Shown: positions 57,066 to 64,000 of the stretch, one piece after another
How the letters are laid out: every line of letters begins with the position of its first letter
How positions within the stretch are numbered: position 1 is the first letter of the stretch
DNA from: Planctomycetota bacterium
Lineage (GTDB): Bacteria; Planctomycetota; Phycisphaerae; WQYP01
NCBI GenBank assembly: GCA_021790385.1
Contig: JAJYDW010000013.1
Coordinates: 1-64,000, forward strand
Reading direction: 5' to 3'
Length of the DNA: 64,000 nt
Notes under the pieces: model-generated
Told to the model about the DNA's origin: nothing
What the model saw: the letters and a program-made list of their open reading frames with translations, nothing else
The model's database searches: none
Program-made: the position numbers and the translations under genes

Positions 57066-57471
57066 CCACCCGGCCGCGGACCAACATGCCTCCGACGGCT
57101 TTCCGGATTTTGGCAGTCTGGATGGTTTGGAAGCGGCCCTTGGCAGTGCGGAATTGGCCGCAGCCGATCCCGCCCAGGACAGGGGACGGCAGCGCGCCAT
57201 CAACCAGGGCTTTTTGCCGGCATCATCAGCCCGCGGCTTGCACTTCATGGCTTCCCGGCCAGCGCACCAGTCTGCCCGTGGGCCGGGGGCCGTGGCGGCG
57301 AATGCGGCTGCACAGTCGGCAAGCCGCGGAACCGGGGACAGGCTGGCGGAACTGGCCCAAATGCAAGAGCGCCATAGCCGGGCCTTGGAAAAAATTACCG
57401 AGTTGGTGCAGCGGCGGCGTGAGAAAACCATGGATGCGGCGGGGAATCAGCCGTTTGAGTTTGGGCCGTAG
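57025..57471 (+). CDS. Phage-region protein with C-terminal coiled coil
   Basis: 148 residues, likely from a TTG at 57025 with GGAG at 57013. It overlaps the chaperone extension by 41 bases. The N-terminal 90 residues are Ala/Ser/Gly-rich and probably disordered. The end is a charged helix (LAELAQMQERHSRALEKITE). A tape measure gene would be expected here, but this frame is far too short. It could be a tape measure remnant or a small accessory protein. Confidence 0.5.
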   Translation: MTHSIRPTTYVPTDHPAADQHASDGFPDFGSLDGLEAALGSAELAAADPAQDRGRQRAINQGFLPASSARGLHFMASRPAHQSARGPGAVAANAAAQSASRGTGDRLAELAQMQERHSRALEKITELVQRRREKTMDAAGNQPFEFGP

Positions 57472-57656
57472 GATGGCGGCTGGCACGCAGAGGCACAGAG
57501 CAATAAGTACCTGCCCCCCTTTCTTGTATCGGTGAATTCCACCACTTTCAGCCAAAAATGTCAGGCCATTACTTTCAACTGCGTGCCGCCGGGGCGGCGA
57601 GCAAGCGACCGGCTTTCAGAGGCCGGCATCGGTGGGGGTGTGAGCCAAGGGTGCAA

Positions 57657-58110
57657 TTATTGGCGCTGCACCAAATTGACCATGTGAAATACGAATTTTT
57701 GCTTGTGCCCGTTGGGATGCCAATTCACGGCATAGTGGTGCGTGCGGGCCCAGAATTCCAAGGCCCGGCACGTGCCAAAGCCGCTGGGCCGCACCAGAAA
57801 AATCAGCAGGGTGCTACGGGGGCGATGGCGGCGAAACACCCCTGGTCCGTGGCGTGGGGAAATCAGGTTCGCCAGCGTATAGGGAACCGCTCCCGCGCGG
57901 CGGGTGTAAACCTGGTTGTCGAACAGTACGTTTTTAATATGAAAATCGGTGGCCGTCAGCGGCCATATCCGGTTTTTGGCCACCTCAAAAAACACCGTCT
58001 GGCGGTTGGCGGTGTTGCGTACGTAGGGAATGTAAAAGCGAACGGTATGGGCCTTGCGCACCTTGGCCAAGGCCGCCGCTTTTTTCCGGGCCGCGGCCAG
58101 GCAATTCGGC
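57657..58110 (-). pseudogene. C-terminal fragment of an unrecognised protein
   Basis: About 150 residues with protein-like composition on the minus strand: VRFYIPYVRNTANRQTVFFE, IWPLTATDFHIKNVLFDN, STLLIFLVRPSGFGTCRALE and ARTHHYAVNWHPNG. Similar VxP-SG and GYxxxWxP phrases occur in biopolymer-related planctomycete proteins, but I cannot name the family. No start codon with a ribosome-binding site is seen, and the frame meets the Sel1 gene head-on, so the 5' part is probably lost. Confidence 0.45.
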
Positions 58111-58111
58111 C

Positions 58112-58645
58112 ATGGCTGCTTGGTGGCGCGGGGGAGCGAAAGCCAGGGACAGGTGGCTGGTCTTGGCCAGCCTTCGGGAGAAGCACGAACAGCATTACCA
58201 TCGCGCGATGGCTGATTTTCGCAAAGCTGCGGCGGCGGGCAGTGCAAATGCGATGTTTAACATTGGCGTGCTTTATGCCGATGGCCAAGGCGTCCCCCAG
58301 GATTATGCCAAGGCGATGGAATGGTATCGCAAGGGTGCGGCGGCAGGGAGTGGGCGGGCGATGGCCTCCATTGGTGATCTCTACGATTACGGCCACGGCG
58401 TCCCCCAGGATTACGCCAAGGCGATGGAATGGTATCGCAAGGGTGCGGCGGCGGGGAGTAGGTTGGCGATGTTTGGGATTGGCTATCTTTATGACCAAGG
58501 CCAAGGCGTCCCCCAGGATTACGCCAAGGCATTGCGCTGGATGCGCAAGGCGGAGGCCAGCGGTGATCCACTGGTCGCAGCCTTGGCGAAAATGGTCATT
58601 GCCAAGATCAAGCAAGCCCAAGCCGCGCAAAACAGTGGGCAGTAA
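58112..58645 (+). CDS. Sel1-like repeat protein
   Basis: 177 residues with three to four Sel1-like repeats of 36 residues: AMFNIGVLYADGQGVPQDYA, AMASIGDLYDYGHGVPQDYA, AMFGIGYLYDQGQGVPQDYA, each followed by a KA-(M/L)-(E/R)-W-(Y/M)-RK helix. Sel1 solenoids act in protein-protein binding. No signal peptide is visible and no good ribosome-binding site precedes ATG 58112; ATG 58211 is a possible start. The repeats are almost identical at DNA level. Confidence 0.75.
   Translation: MAAWWRGGAKARDRWLVLASLREKHEQHYHRAMADFRKAAAAGSANAMFNIGVLYADGQGVPQDYAKAMEWYRKGAAAGSGRAMASIGDLYDYGHGVPQDYAKAMEWYRKGAAAGSRLAMFGIGYLYDQGQGVPQDYAKALRWMRKAEASGDPLVAALAKMVIAKIKQAQAAQNSGQ
58291..58614 (+). repeat. 108-base tandem repeats inside the Sel1 gene
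   Basis: The block CGTCCCCCAGGATTA begins at 58291, 58399 and 58507, exactly 108 bases apart. The surrounding sequence is nearly identical, so the units were copied recently or are kept alike by recombination. Confidence 0.8.
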
Positions 58646-58697
58646 TGGCGTTGGTCCCAGGTCCGGGGGCAATTATCCTCGCTTTTCAGTGGAGTGG

Positions 58698-59039
58698 ATG
58701 ATGAAGGTGATCAAGGTAATGGCGGTAATTGCCTTAATTATCGTGACATTTTTTTACTTCCTGCGGCATGATTTGGTCCTGGTCTCGCTTAGCTGGCGCC
58801 CGTCGCTCATCGGCGCCGGCCCCGTGCTCGACGTCACGAATGAAGGCTCTCATAAACTGATAAATGTATGGATCGATTACACTTCTTCCACGGGAGTCAA
58901 GCAGAAGGTGATTGTGGACTCAGCGCTCAATTCTCAGGATATGCTTGAGCTTAGGTGGCTCCAAGGCTACTCATTCAAGCCTGGCAGAGTTACTATCAAA
59001 TCTTCTGGACAGAAGCTTTTCAGGCGGCCGATTTTTTGA
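58698..59039 (+). CDS. Small membrane-anchored protein
   Basis: 113 residues. MMKVIKVMAVIALIIVTFFY is an N-terminal membrane anchor. The rest is a small beta-rich domain: PVLDVTNEGSHKLINVWIDY, then TGVKQKVIVDSALNSQ and LRWLQGYSFKPGRVTIK, like an extracytoplasmic immunoglobulin-type module. GTGGAG precedes the ATG. Its last seven codons overlap the end of an IS256 transposase relic on the other strand, so its natural C-terminus may have been replaced. Confidence 0.65.
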   Translation: MMKVIKVMAVIALIIVTFFYFLRHDLVLVSLSWRPSLIGAGPVLDVTNEGSHKLINVWIDYTSSTGVKQKVIVDSALNSQDMLELRWLQGYSFKPGRVTIKSSGQKLFRRPIF

Positions 59040-59205
59040 TTCCGTCCTCGTAAATAATCCCGACGATAATATCCTTAATCTGTTCGGCTCCATTGAGTCG
59101 CTGGAAGTTTCTCTGGGCGCTTTGACCGAGCTTGTAAACCATCGCCAGACCTGCCGCACGGCTGGCGTTATTTCGTGTCTTGTTATGTGGGTAAAAGATG
59201 TCGGG
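59020..59205 (-). pseudogene. IS256-family transposase, C-terminal fragment
   Basis: Read on the minus strand, the frame gives DIFYPHNKTRNNASRAAGLA, then MVYKLGQSAQRNFQRLNG and QIKDIIVGIIYEDGI, ending KKSAA and TGA. This matches the last 60 residues of IS256 mutator-type transposases (the region after the catalytic Glu). The rest of the element is absent; rhamnosidase coding sequence begins ten bases further on. Confidence 0.7.
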
Positions 59206-59214
59206 TACCTTTTC

Positions 59215-62037
59215 TCACGCCGGCCGCGGAAAGCTGAAGCGGTACTCGCCCGAGCCAACGGTACAACGCACCACGCCCGCTTTGCTTGCCATGTTCTTAA
59301 TGCCCGCAGCCTTGCCCAGCGGCCCGTTGTCCAGACGCACCTGCCGCGGATTACCACACGGCAAAACCACGGTAGCGGCGGCATTGGCGGGAACGGTTAC
59401 TTCCAACATGACGGTTTTGCCCTGCACCTTCCAGTACGAACTTAGCGGGCCATAGGCGGTTTGCAGGGCGGCCTTCACCCAGGTGATGCGCCGGGCGGCA
59501 TCGGAATCGCGCGGCGGCAGTTGTGGAGCAATCACCGCGTGCTGGTAGCCGGTGGTATTTTCGTCCATATCCAGGCCGGCCACCCGCTGATAAAGCCATT
59601 GGCCGATAGCCCCATAGGCGTAATGATTAAACGAATTCATGCCGGGGTCCTGAAAGCCTTTGTCCGGGGTCCAGCCGTCCCAGCGTTCCCAGATGGTGGT
59701 GGCCCCATTTTTTACCGGGAACAGCCAGGATGGATAATCTTCCGCCAGCAGCAGGCGGTAGGCAACATCGGTACGGGCGGCGCTGCTAAGCACAAAATTA
59801 AGGTCCTTGACTCCCAGAAAGCCCGTGGATAAATGCCAGTTGCGATTTTTCCAGGTGTTGGTGTAGCGGCCCTTTTCCAGATCGAACACCAGGCGATCCG
59901 CGGCCGCTTTCCGCAGCTTCTGCGGCAATAGATCAAAAGCCAGGGCCAGTACGTACGCGGTCTGGGTATCGCCAAGCACCCGCCCGGCCGGGGTTACGTA
60001 ATGCTGGACAAACACCTTCTGGAACCGGCGGAACATGGCCGAAAAATGCGTAACATCCGCCTTTTTCCCAAGCACACCGGCAATGCGTGAAAGCAGGTCA
60101 GCGCTGTGGGCGGCAAACGCTGTGGCAATAAGGTCCGGCGGAGTGTTGGCATCATGATGCAGCCAGTCGCCGAAGTTATGCCGCGTATCCACATTGGCCG
60201 TAGAGAGATACTTGCCATAACGCACCATATTGTTGTAATGGCGTTCCAGAATGCGTGTATCGCCATAGCACCAATACATGGTCCACGGCACAATGATACC
60301 GGCATCGGCCCAGCCCGGCCCGCCATCACCGCCATTTTTCGCCAGCATATCCGGGGCCACCATCGGGTACGTACCCTTTGGTGCCTGGGCATCATTAAGA
60401 TCAATCAGCCATTTGGTGAAAAATGAGGCTACGTCAAAATTAAACGCGGCGGTGCGGCAGAATACCTGGGCATCGCCGGTCCAGCCCAGGCGTTCATCGC
60501 GCTGCGGACAGTCGGTGGGTATGTCAATAAAGTTGCCCTTTTGTCCCCACACAATGTTGTGCTGGAGCTGGTTGATAAGCTTGTCGGAACATTCAAAGGT
60601 GCCGGCCGGTTCCATATCGGAATGTATGACCACCGCTTCCAAAACGTCGGCGGCGGGAACAAAGTCCGCCATTTCCCGGCCATCGGGCCCGCGGACGGTC
60701 AATTCGGCGTAGCGAAAGCCCTTGAATGTGAAACGCGGTTCAAAAACGCCCGCCCCGCTGCCGCCGGTAATATACGTATCGGTGCATGTGGCATGGCGCA
60801 GGTTGGTGGTGTAAAGGGTGCCATCCGGGTTGAGTACCTCCGCATGGCGCAGGGTAAAGGTGGTGCCGGTGGGCAGGCCGGCGGGGGTTTTCAGCCGCAG
60901 CCAACCCACCAGGTTCTGCCCCATATCAAAAATATGCACGCCCGGCTTGGGTTGCGTGCGGTTCATCACCGGCAGGGTGGAAATGCGGCGGATTCGCGGC
61001 CCCGGCGAGGCCACCACGGCCAGGCGGGACGCGGCCGCCTTCCCGCCGGCAGATTTGGCCCAGGGCAACGGCATGAGGGCCAGTTTCGGCGGCGTCTGCG
61101 GAATGTTGTGCAAACCTTCCACGCAGCCGGACCAGGTGCTATCGTCAAAGCCCACAGTGTTCCAGCCGGGCTGTTCCAGCCGGGCGTCAAAGATTTCACC
61201 ATCATAATGCTCTGCTTCCAGAAGTGGGCCGGTGCCGGCTTTGAAATGCTCATCGCTGACCAGCGTCACCGTGGAACCATCCTGCAATTCCACCTGAAGC
61301 TGCAAAAGCAGCGCCGGTGCCGCACCGTAGGATGGATGTCCCTGATTGGACCAGCCTAATCGGCTGGCAAACCAGCCGCGGGCCAGTTGCACTCCCAGCG
61401 CGTTGGTATTGGCGCTAAGCATATCGGTAACGTCGTAGGTCTGGTATTGCACACGCTGGGAATAATCGGTCCAGCCGGGGGTTAAATAATCCGTGCCCAC
61501 GCGGCGGCCATTGATATAAAGCTCGTAATGACCCAGAGCGGCTACGTACACCCGTACCCGCCGCACCGGTCCGGCCAGGTCAAATGTGCGCCGCAGCAGT
61601 GGACACGGTACCGGATTGCCATCGGTGAGCTTCAAACCGGAACTGATCCATTTCGCCTGCCAGTCCGTACGCTTCAGCAGCCCCATTTCCCAGAACGCCG
61701 GCTCGCTGTATGGCCCAGGCTCATTGCCACCGGTCCAGATACGTACTTTCCAGTAGTACCGGCAGCCCGATTTAAGCGCCGGGCCGCCGTACACAATATG
61801 CCGGCTCTGGCTGCCGGCAACCCGGCCGGAATCCCATACGTCGGCCTGATCGGCCCGCAGCTTTTCCAGGCTGCCGGCCACCAGCACCTGGTACGCCGTC
61901 TGGGTTACGCTACGCTGACCGGGCCGGGCATTGACCAGCCAGAACAGCCGTGGCCGCATTTCTTCCAGACCGATAGGATCGACCAGATATTCGCATTGGA
62001 GTTTAACGGGGGGAAGGGGGGTGATATTGTTTTTCAT
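59215..62037 (-). CDS. Alpha-L-rhamnosidase, GH78-like
   Basis: 940 residues with the GH78 plan. There is an N-terminal beta domain (LVDPIGLEEMRPRLFWLVNA), a carbohydrate-binding region with VYVAALGHYELYINGRRVG and TPGWTDYSQRVQYQTYDVT, and an (alpha/alpha)6 catalytic barrel with DIPTDCPQRDERLGWTGDAQ that carries the general acid. A C-terminal beta-sandwich (WVKAALQTAYGPLSSYWKVQ) follows. It releases terminal L-rhamnose from plant or microbial polysaccharides. No signal peptide is seen, so it acts on imported oligosaccharides or in the periplasm by another route. Start ATG 62037 follows AGGAAG. Confidence 0.92.
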   Translation of the reverse strand: MKNNITPLPPVKLQCEYLVDPIGLEEMRPRLFWLVNARPGQRSVTQTAYQVLVAGSLEKLRADQADVWDSGRVAGSQSRHIVYGGPALKSGCRYYWKVRIWTGGNEPGPYSEPAFWEMGLLKRTDWQAKWISSGLKLTDGNPVPCPLLRRTFDLAGPVRRVRVYVAALGHYELYINGRRVGTDYLTPGWTDYSQRVQYQTYDVTDMLSANTNALGVQLARGWFASRLGWSNQGHPSYGAAPALLLQLQVELQDGSTVTLVSDEHFKAGTGPLLEAEHYDGEIFDARLEQPGWNTVGFDDSTWSGCVEGLHNIPQTPPKLALMPLPWAKSAGGKAAASRLAVVASPGPRIRRISTLPVMNRTQPKPGVHIFDMGQNLVGWLRLKTPAGLPTGTTFTLRHAEVLNPDGTLYTTNLRHATCTDTYITGGSGAGVFEPRFTFKGFRYAELTVRGPDGREMADFVPAADVLEAVVIHSDMEPAGTFECSDKLINQLQHNIVWGQKGNFIDIPTDCPQRDERLGWTGDAQVFCRTAAFNFDVASFFTKWLIDLNDAQAPKGTYPMVAPDMLAKNGGDGGPGWADAGIIVPWTMYWCYGDTRILERHYNNMVRYGKYLSTANVDTRHNFGDWLHHDANTPPDLIATAFAAHSADLLSRIAGVLGKKADVTHFSAMFRRFQKVFVQHYVTPAGRVLGDTQTAYVLALAFDLLPQKLRKAAADRLVFDLEKGRYTNTWKNRNWHLSTGFLGVKDLNFVLSSAARTDVAYRLLLAEDYPSWLFPVKNGATTIWERWDGWTPDKGFQDPGMNSFNHYAYGAIGQWLYQRVAGLDMDENTTGYQHAVIAPQLPPRDSDAARRITWVKAALQTAYGPLSSYWKVQGKTVMLEVTVPANAAATVVLPCGNPRQVRLDNGPLGKAAGIKNMASKAGVVRCTVGSGEYRFSFPRPA

Positions 62038-62469
62038 GGTTGCATCTTCCTGTTCTGATATCGCCAATACCATGATACGGTCTATTCTCCGCACCACCGG
62101 TGCTTACCCTATCCGTAATTTCAATCTCCTGCAAACCTCTGGATAAGGTGCCAGGTCAATTGAATTTGACCCGGTGCCGGACACATATTATGATCACTTT
62201 TATGCGTCGCGCGAAACGCCAGTTGGCCGGCAATCAGGTTTGCCATTTGCCTAATCTCGGCAATGGCCGGATGGATATATTTAACAGTGTGTGGGATGTC
62301 CGGACGTTTCAGCATGATATTGCGACGGGTTATACGTATAGCCGGTCATCTGGGGCTGGAATCATCGCTGCACGCGGATTTGCCCGCAGGTGGAGAGCGG
62401 CTGCGGCAGTTGCCTTATAAGCGAATTCCGCCAGTAATAAACTGACCCTTAGTGATATGGAGACACACC
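62038..62469. other. Divergent region between rhamnosidase and methyltransferase
   Basis: No gene is supported in these 432 bases. An inverted repeat GGTCAA (62154-62159) / TTGACC (62166-62171) lies inside GGTGCC direct repeats, about 120 bases before the rhamnosidase start. It could be an operator or the mark of a small mobile element. Confidence 0.45.
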
Positions 62470-63501
62470 ATGGTCAAACATGCTACATCGTCCAAGCCAT
62501 CCCCGCAAGACCTGATGCTCGCAAGGCTTTTGCAAATGCACTTTTCCTTTGCGCCGGCCAAGATACTCAGCGCGGCGCTGCAATTGAAATTGTTTTCCCA
62601 CATCGCCGCAGGGCACCACACCGCCAGGGCCATCGCCGGGGCGGCCCGTGCTGATGAACGCGGCATCCGCATGGAGCTTGATGCCCTGGTGGCGCTGGAT
62701 CTGCTGGCCAAACGCGGCGGGGCGTATTGGCTTATACCGCCGTCAAGCCGCTATCTGGTGCGGGAAAGTCCGGATTATTTTGGTTCCATGCTCGAACACG
62801 ACGCACTGTGGGACGCCTGGACGCCCCTGACATCCGTTGTTCGCACGGGCCGGCCATACCGCAAAGTGGAACAGCGGAAAAAGGCAGAGAAATTTTTCCC
62901 CGCCCTGGTGCGCAGTTTGCACATTATGAACTGCGGGCCGGCGCATCGGCTGGCCGAGCTGCTGGGGGCCGGAAAAACACGCCACGGTCTGCGGGTGTTG
63001 GATGTGGCGTGCGGTTCCGGCATATGGGGCATTGCCGTGGCCGAGGCGGATTCCACCGCCCGCGTTGTCGCACATGATTTTCCCGGTGTGCTGGCCACCA
63101 CCCGCCGATATGTACGCCGCCATCAACTCGGTAAGCAATTTGAATATCTGCCCGGTGATCTTCGCAAGGTGAATTTTGGCCAAGGGCAATTTGATGTGGC
63201 CCTGCTGGGCAATATTGTGCATTCCGAGGGTGAACGTTCTTCCCGTGACCTTTTCAAGCGGCTGCACAAGGCCCTCAAGCCGGGTGGATGCGTGGTGATC
63301 ATTGATATGATTCCCAATGATCAACGCACCGGCCCGGCGTTTCCGATTTTTTTCGCCATCAACATGCTCGTCAATACCGCTAACGGAGATACCTACACGC
63401 TGGCGGAGTACCGGCAATGGCTTGCTGCCGCGGGTTTCCGGCAGGTACGTCCTGCCCCGATCGGATCGCATTCGCCGGCCATTATCGCCACGCGCGCATA
63501 A
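62470..63501 (+). CDS. SAM-dependent O-methyltransferase
   Basis: 343 residues. The N-terminal dimerisation winged helix comes first (APAKILSAALQLKLFSHIAA, MELDALVALDLLAKRGGAYW). A class I methyltransferase fold with VLDVACGSGIWGIAVAEAD, VAHDFPGVLATTRRYV, FDVALLGNIVHSEGERSS and GGCVVIIDMIP follows. This is the O-methyltransferase family 2 / hydroxyneurosporene-type layout; the substrate is unknown. GGAG gives ATG 62470. Confidence 0.85.
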   Translation: MVKHATSSKPSPQDLMLARLLQMHFSFAPAKILSAALQLKLFSHIAAGHHTARAIAGAARADERGIRMELDALVALDLLAKRGGAYWLIPPSSRYLVRESPDYFGSMLEHDALWDAWTPLTSVVRTGRPYRKVEQRKKAEKFFPALVRSLHIMNCGPAHRLAELLGAGKTRHGLRVLDVACGSGIWGIAVAEADSTARVVAHDFPGVLATTRRYVRRHQLGKQFEYLPGDLRKVNFGQGQFDVALLGNIVHSEGERSSRDLFKRLHKALKPGGCVVIIDMIPNDQRTGPAFPIFFAINMLVNTANGDTYTLAEYRQWLAAAGFRQVRPAPIGSHSPAIIATRA

Positions 63502-63550
63502 TGCCGTGCCGCCTGTGCTGTTCCCGACCTCTTTTACCACCCCTTATCCC

Positions 63551-64000
63551 TCATAGGCGCCAACTTAGCGAAGCGGGTTTTCGTTTTCTTTTGCCGTGAC
63601 ACAGCCCCCGGCGAATCGTGGGCCGGTAGCGCAGGACGTTTTCCAAGCCGATGGGCGGAATAATGGTAGACACCAGTTCTCTGAAGATCAGGGCCTGTTC
63701 ACGCCAGCGGCTTCGCTGCGGTTGGATCGCTATATCCCCAGGGGAAAAAATGCTCGGCTTGTCGCCAGAGCTTTTCCACCAGTAAGGCGACAAATAATTT
63801 GCCGTTTAGCCAAGCCCGTGAACTGCCGTCAGTTCGCTTGGGAAGCAGCCCTAGCCCCATAATGGATTTCATACGGTTGAACACCAGTTCTATCTGCCAG
63901 CGTACCTGATAGACTCTGAACACCTCGCGGTTCGGCATTTCCCTGGCATCCACGCTGGTCCTAATCATGACGTAATGAGCCATCATCCGCCCCAAACGCC
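63551..64000 (-). pseudogene. IS4-like transposase, cut by window end and frameshifted
   Basis: The minus-strand frame up to the window end carries MMAHYVMIRTSVDA and YQVRWQIELVFNRMKSIMG with GLLPKRTDGSSRAWLNGKLF, the C-terminal Y-x2-R-x3-E-x6-K part of an IS4-type DDE transposase. It stops at 63699. The expected C-terminal tail (REQALIFRELVSTIIPPIGL to the basic KRKRKPASLSWRL end) continues in another frame down to 63551. The copy therefore appears to be frameshifted between about 63793 and 63699. The N-terminal part lies beyond 64000. Confidence 0.7.

Noticed and set aside
57558-58697. Long plus-strand frame before the small membrane protein
   Set aside because: It overlaps the Sel1 gene in another frame and shows no family. 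Only the part from 58698 has a ribosome-binding site and a membrane anchor.

Overview
The window looks like a chromosomal segment of a Gram-negative planctomycete, probably class Phycisphaerae. This is an inference from gene content: five type IV prepilin-like proteins of the planctomycete kind (GFTLxELL heads, several with H-X9-DG-type tails), PEP-CTERM secreted proteins, an outer-membrane efflux trio and a moderately high GC content. No rRNA, tRNA or CRISPR array was recognised.

Layout. 0.4-3.5 kb: arsenic operon arsR-arsC-mini-arsD-acr3-arsM behind a near-consensus promoter and an operator-like palindrome, followed by a 5'-truncated HNH nuclease gene. 4.6-7.6 kb: three-subunit proton-translocating transhydrogenase (pntAa-pntAb-pntB). 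7.9-10.5 kb: ribosomal proteins S1 and S4. 10.5-17.7 kb (minus strand): a DUF2127 membrane protein with an SGNH hydrolase, then an RND efflux system (outer-membrane factor, adaptor, pump). 18.0-22.0 kb: an HK97-type major capsid gene with three small envelope-type proteins and a double-domain glycosyltransferase. 22.2-32.6 kb: a cell-surface region with three paralogous prepilin/beta-solenoid proteins, a more ordinary prepilin-like protein and two PEP-CTERM proteins. 33.2-37.7 kb: a sulfur-handling operon (ArsR-rhodanese, SQR-like flavoprotein, DsrE, cysteine desulfurase) lying between two transposase relics. 37.7-40.5 kb: a decayed alkA, an AhpD-like protein, a cupin, a DUF488 protein and a PEP-CTERM-like fragment. 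40.6-47.0 kb: aconitase, PIN-PhoH ATPase and three tandem Hsp20 genes. 47.1-52.5 kb: another prepilin, a FAD reductase, a secreted transglutaminase-fold protein and an AsmA-like protein. 52.5-57.5 kb: phage head-tail joining and tail genes, including a tail chaperone with a clear -1 frameshift signal. 57.6-64.0 kb: gene fragments, Sel1 repeats, an IS256 relic, an alpha-L-rhamnosidase, an O-methyltransferase and a transposase cut by the window end.

How the genes work together. The ars operon senses arsenic, reduces arsenate, exports arsenite and methylates it. The sulfur operon looks like a persulfide or sulfane-sulfur response unit. The phage genes are an incomplete virion set in two blocks about 33 kb apart, with no terminase, portal, protease, tape measure or integrase visible. 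They are either relics or a domesticated, GTA-like set. The most distinctive part is the 23.6-29.9 kb locus. There, an apparent family expansion produced three secreted proteins that combine a prepilin head, a predicted beta-solenoid body and an H-X9-DG tail, and the two closest copies also share a duplicated upstream element.
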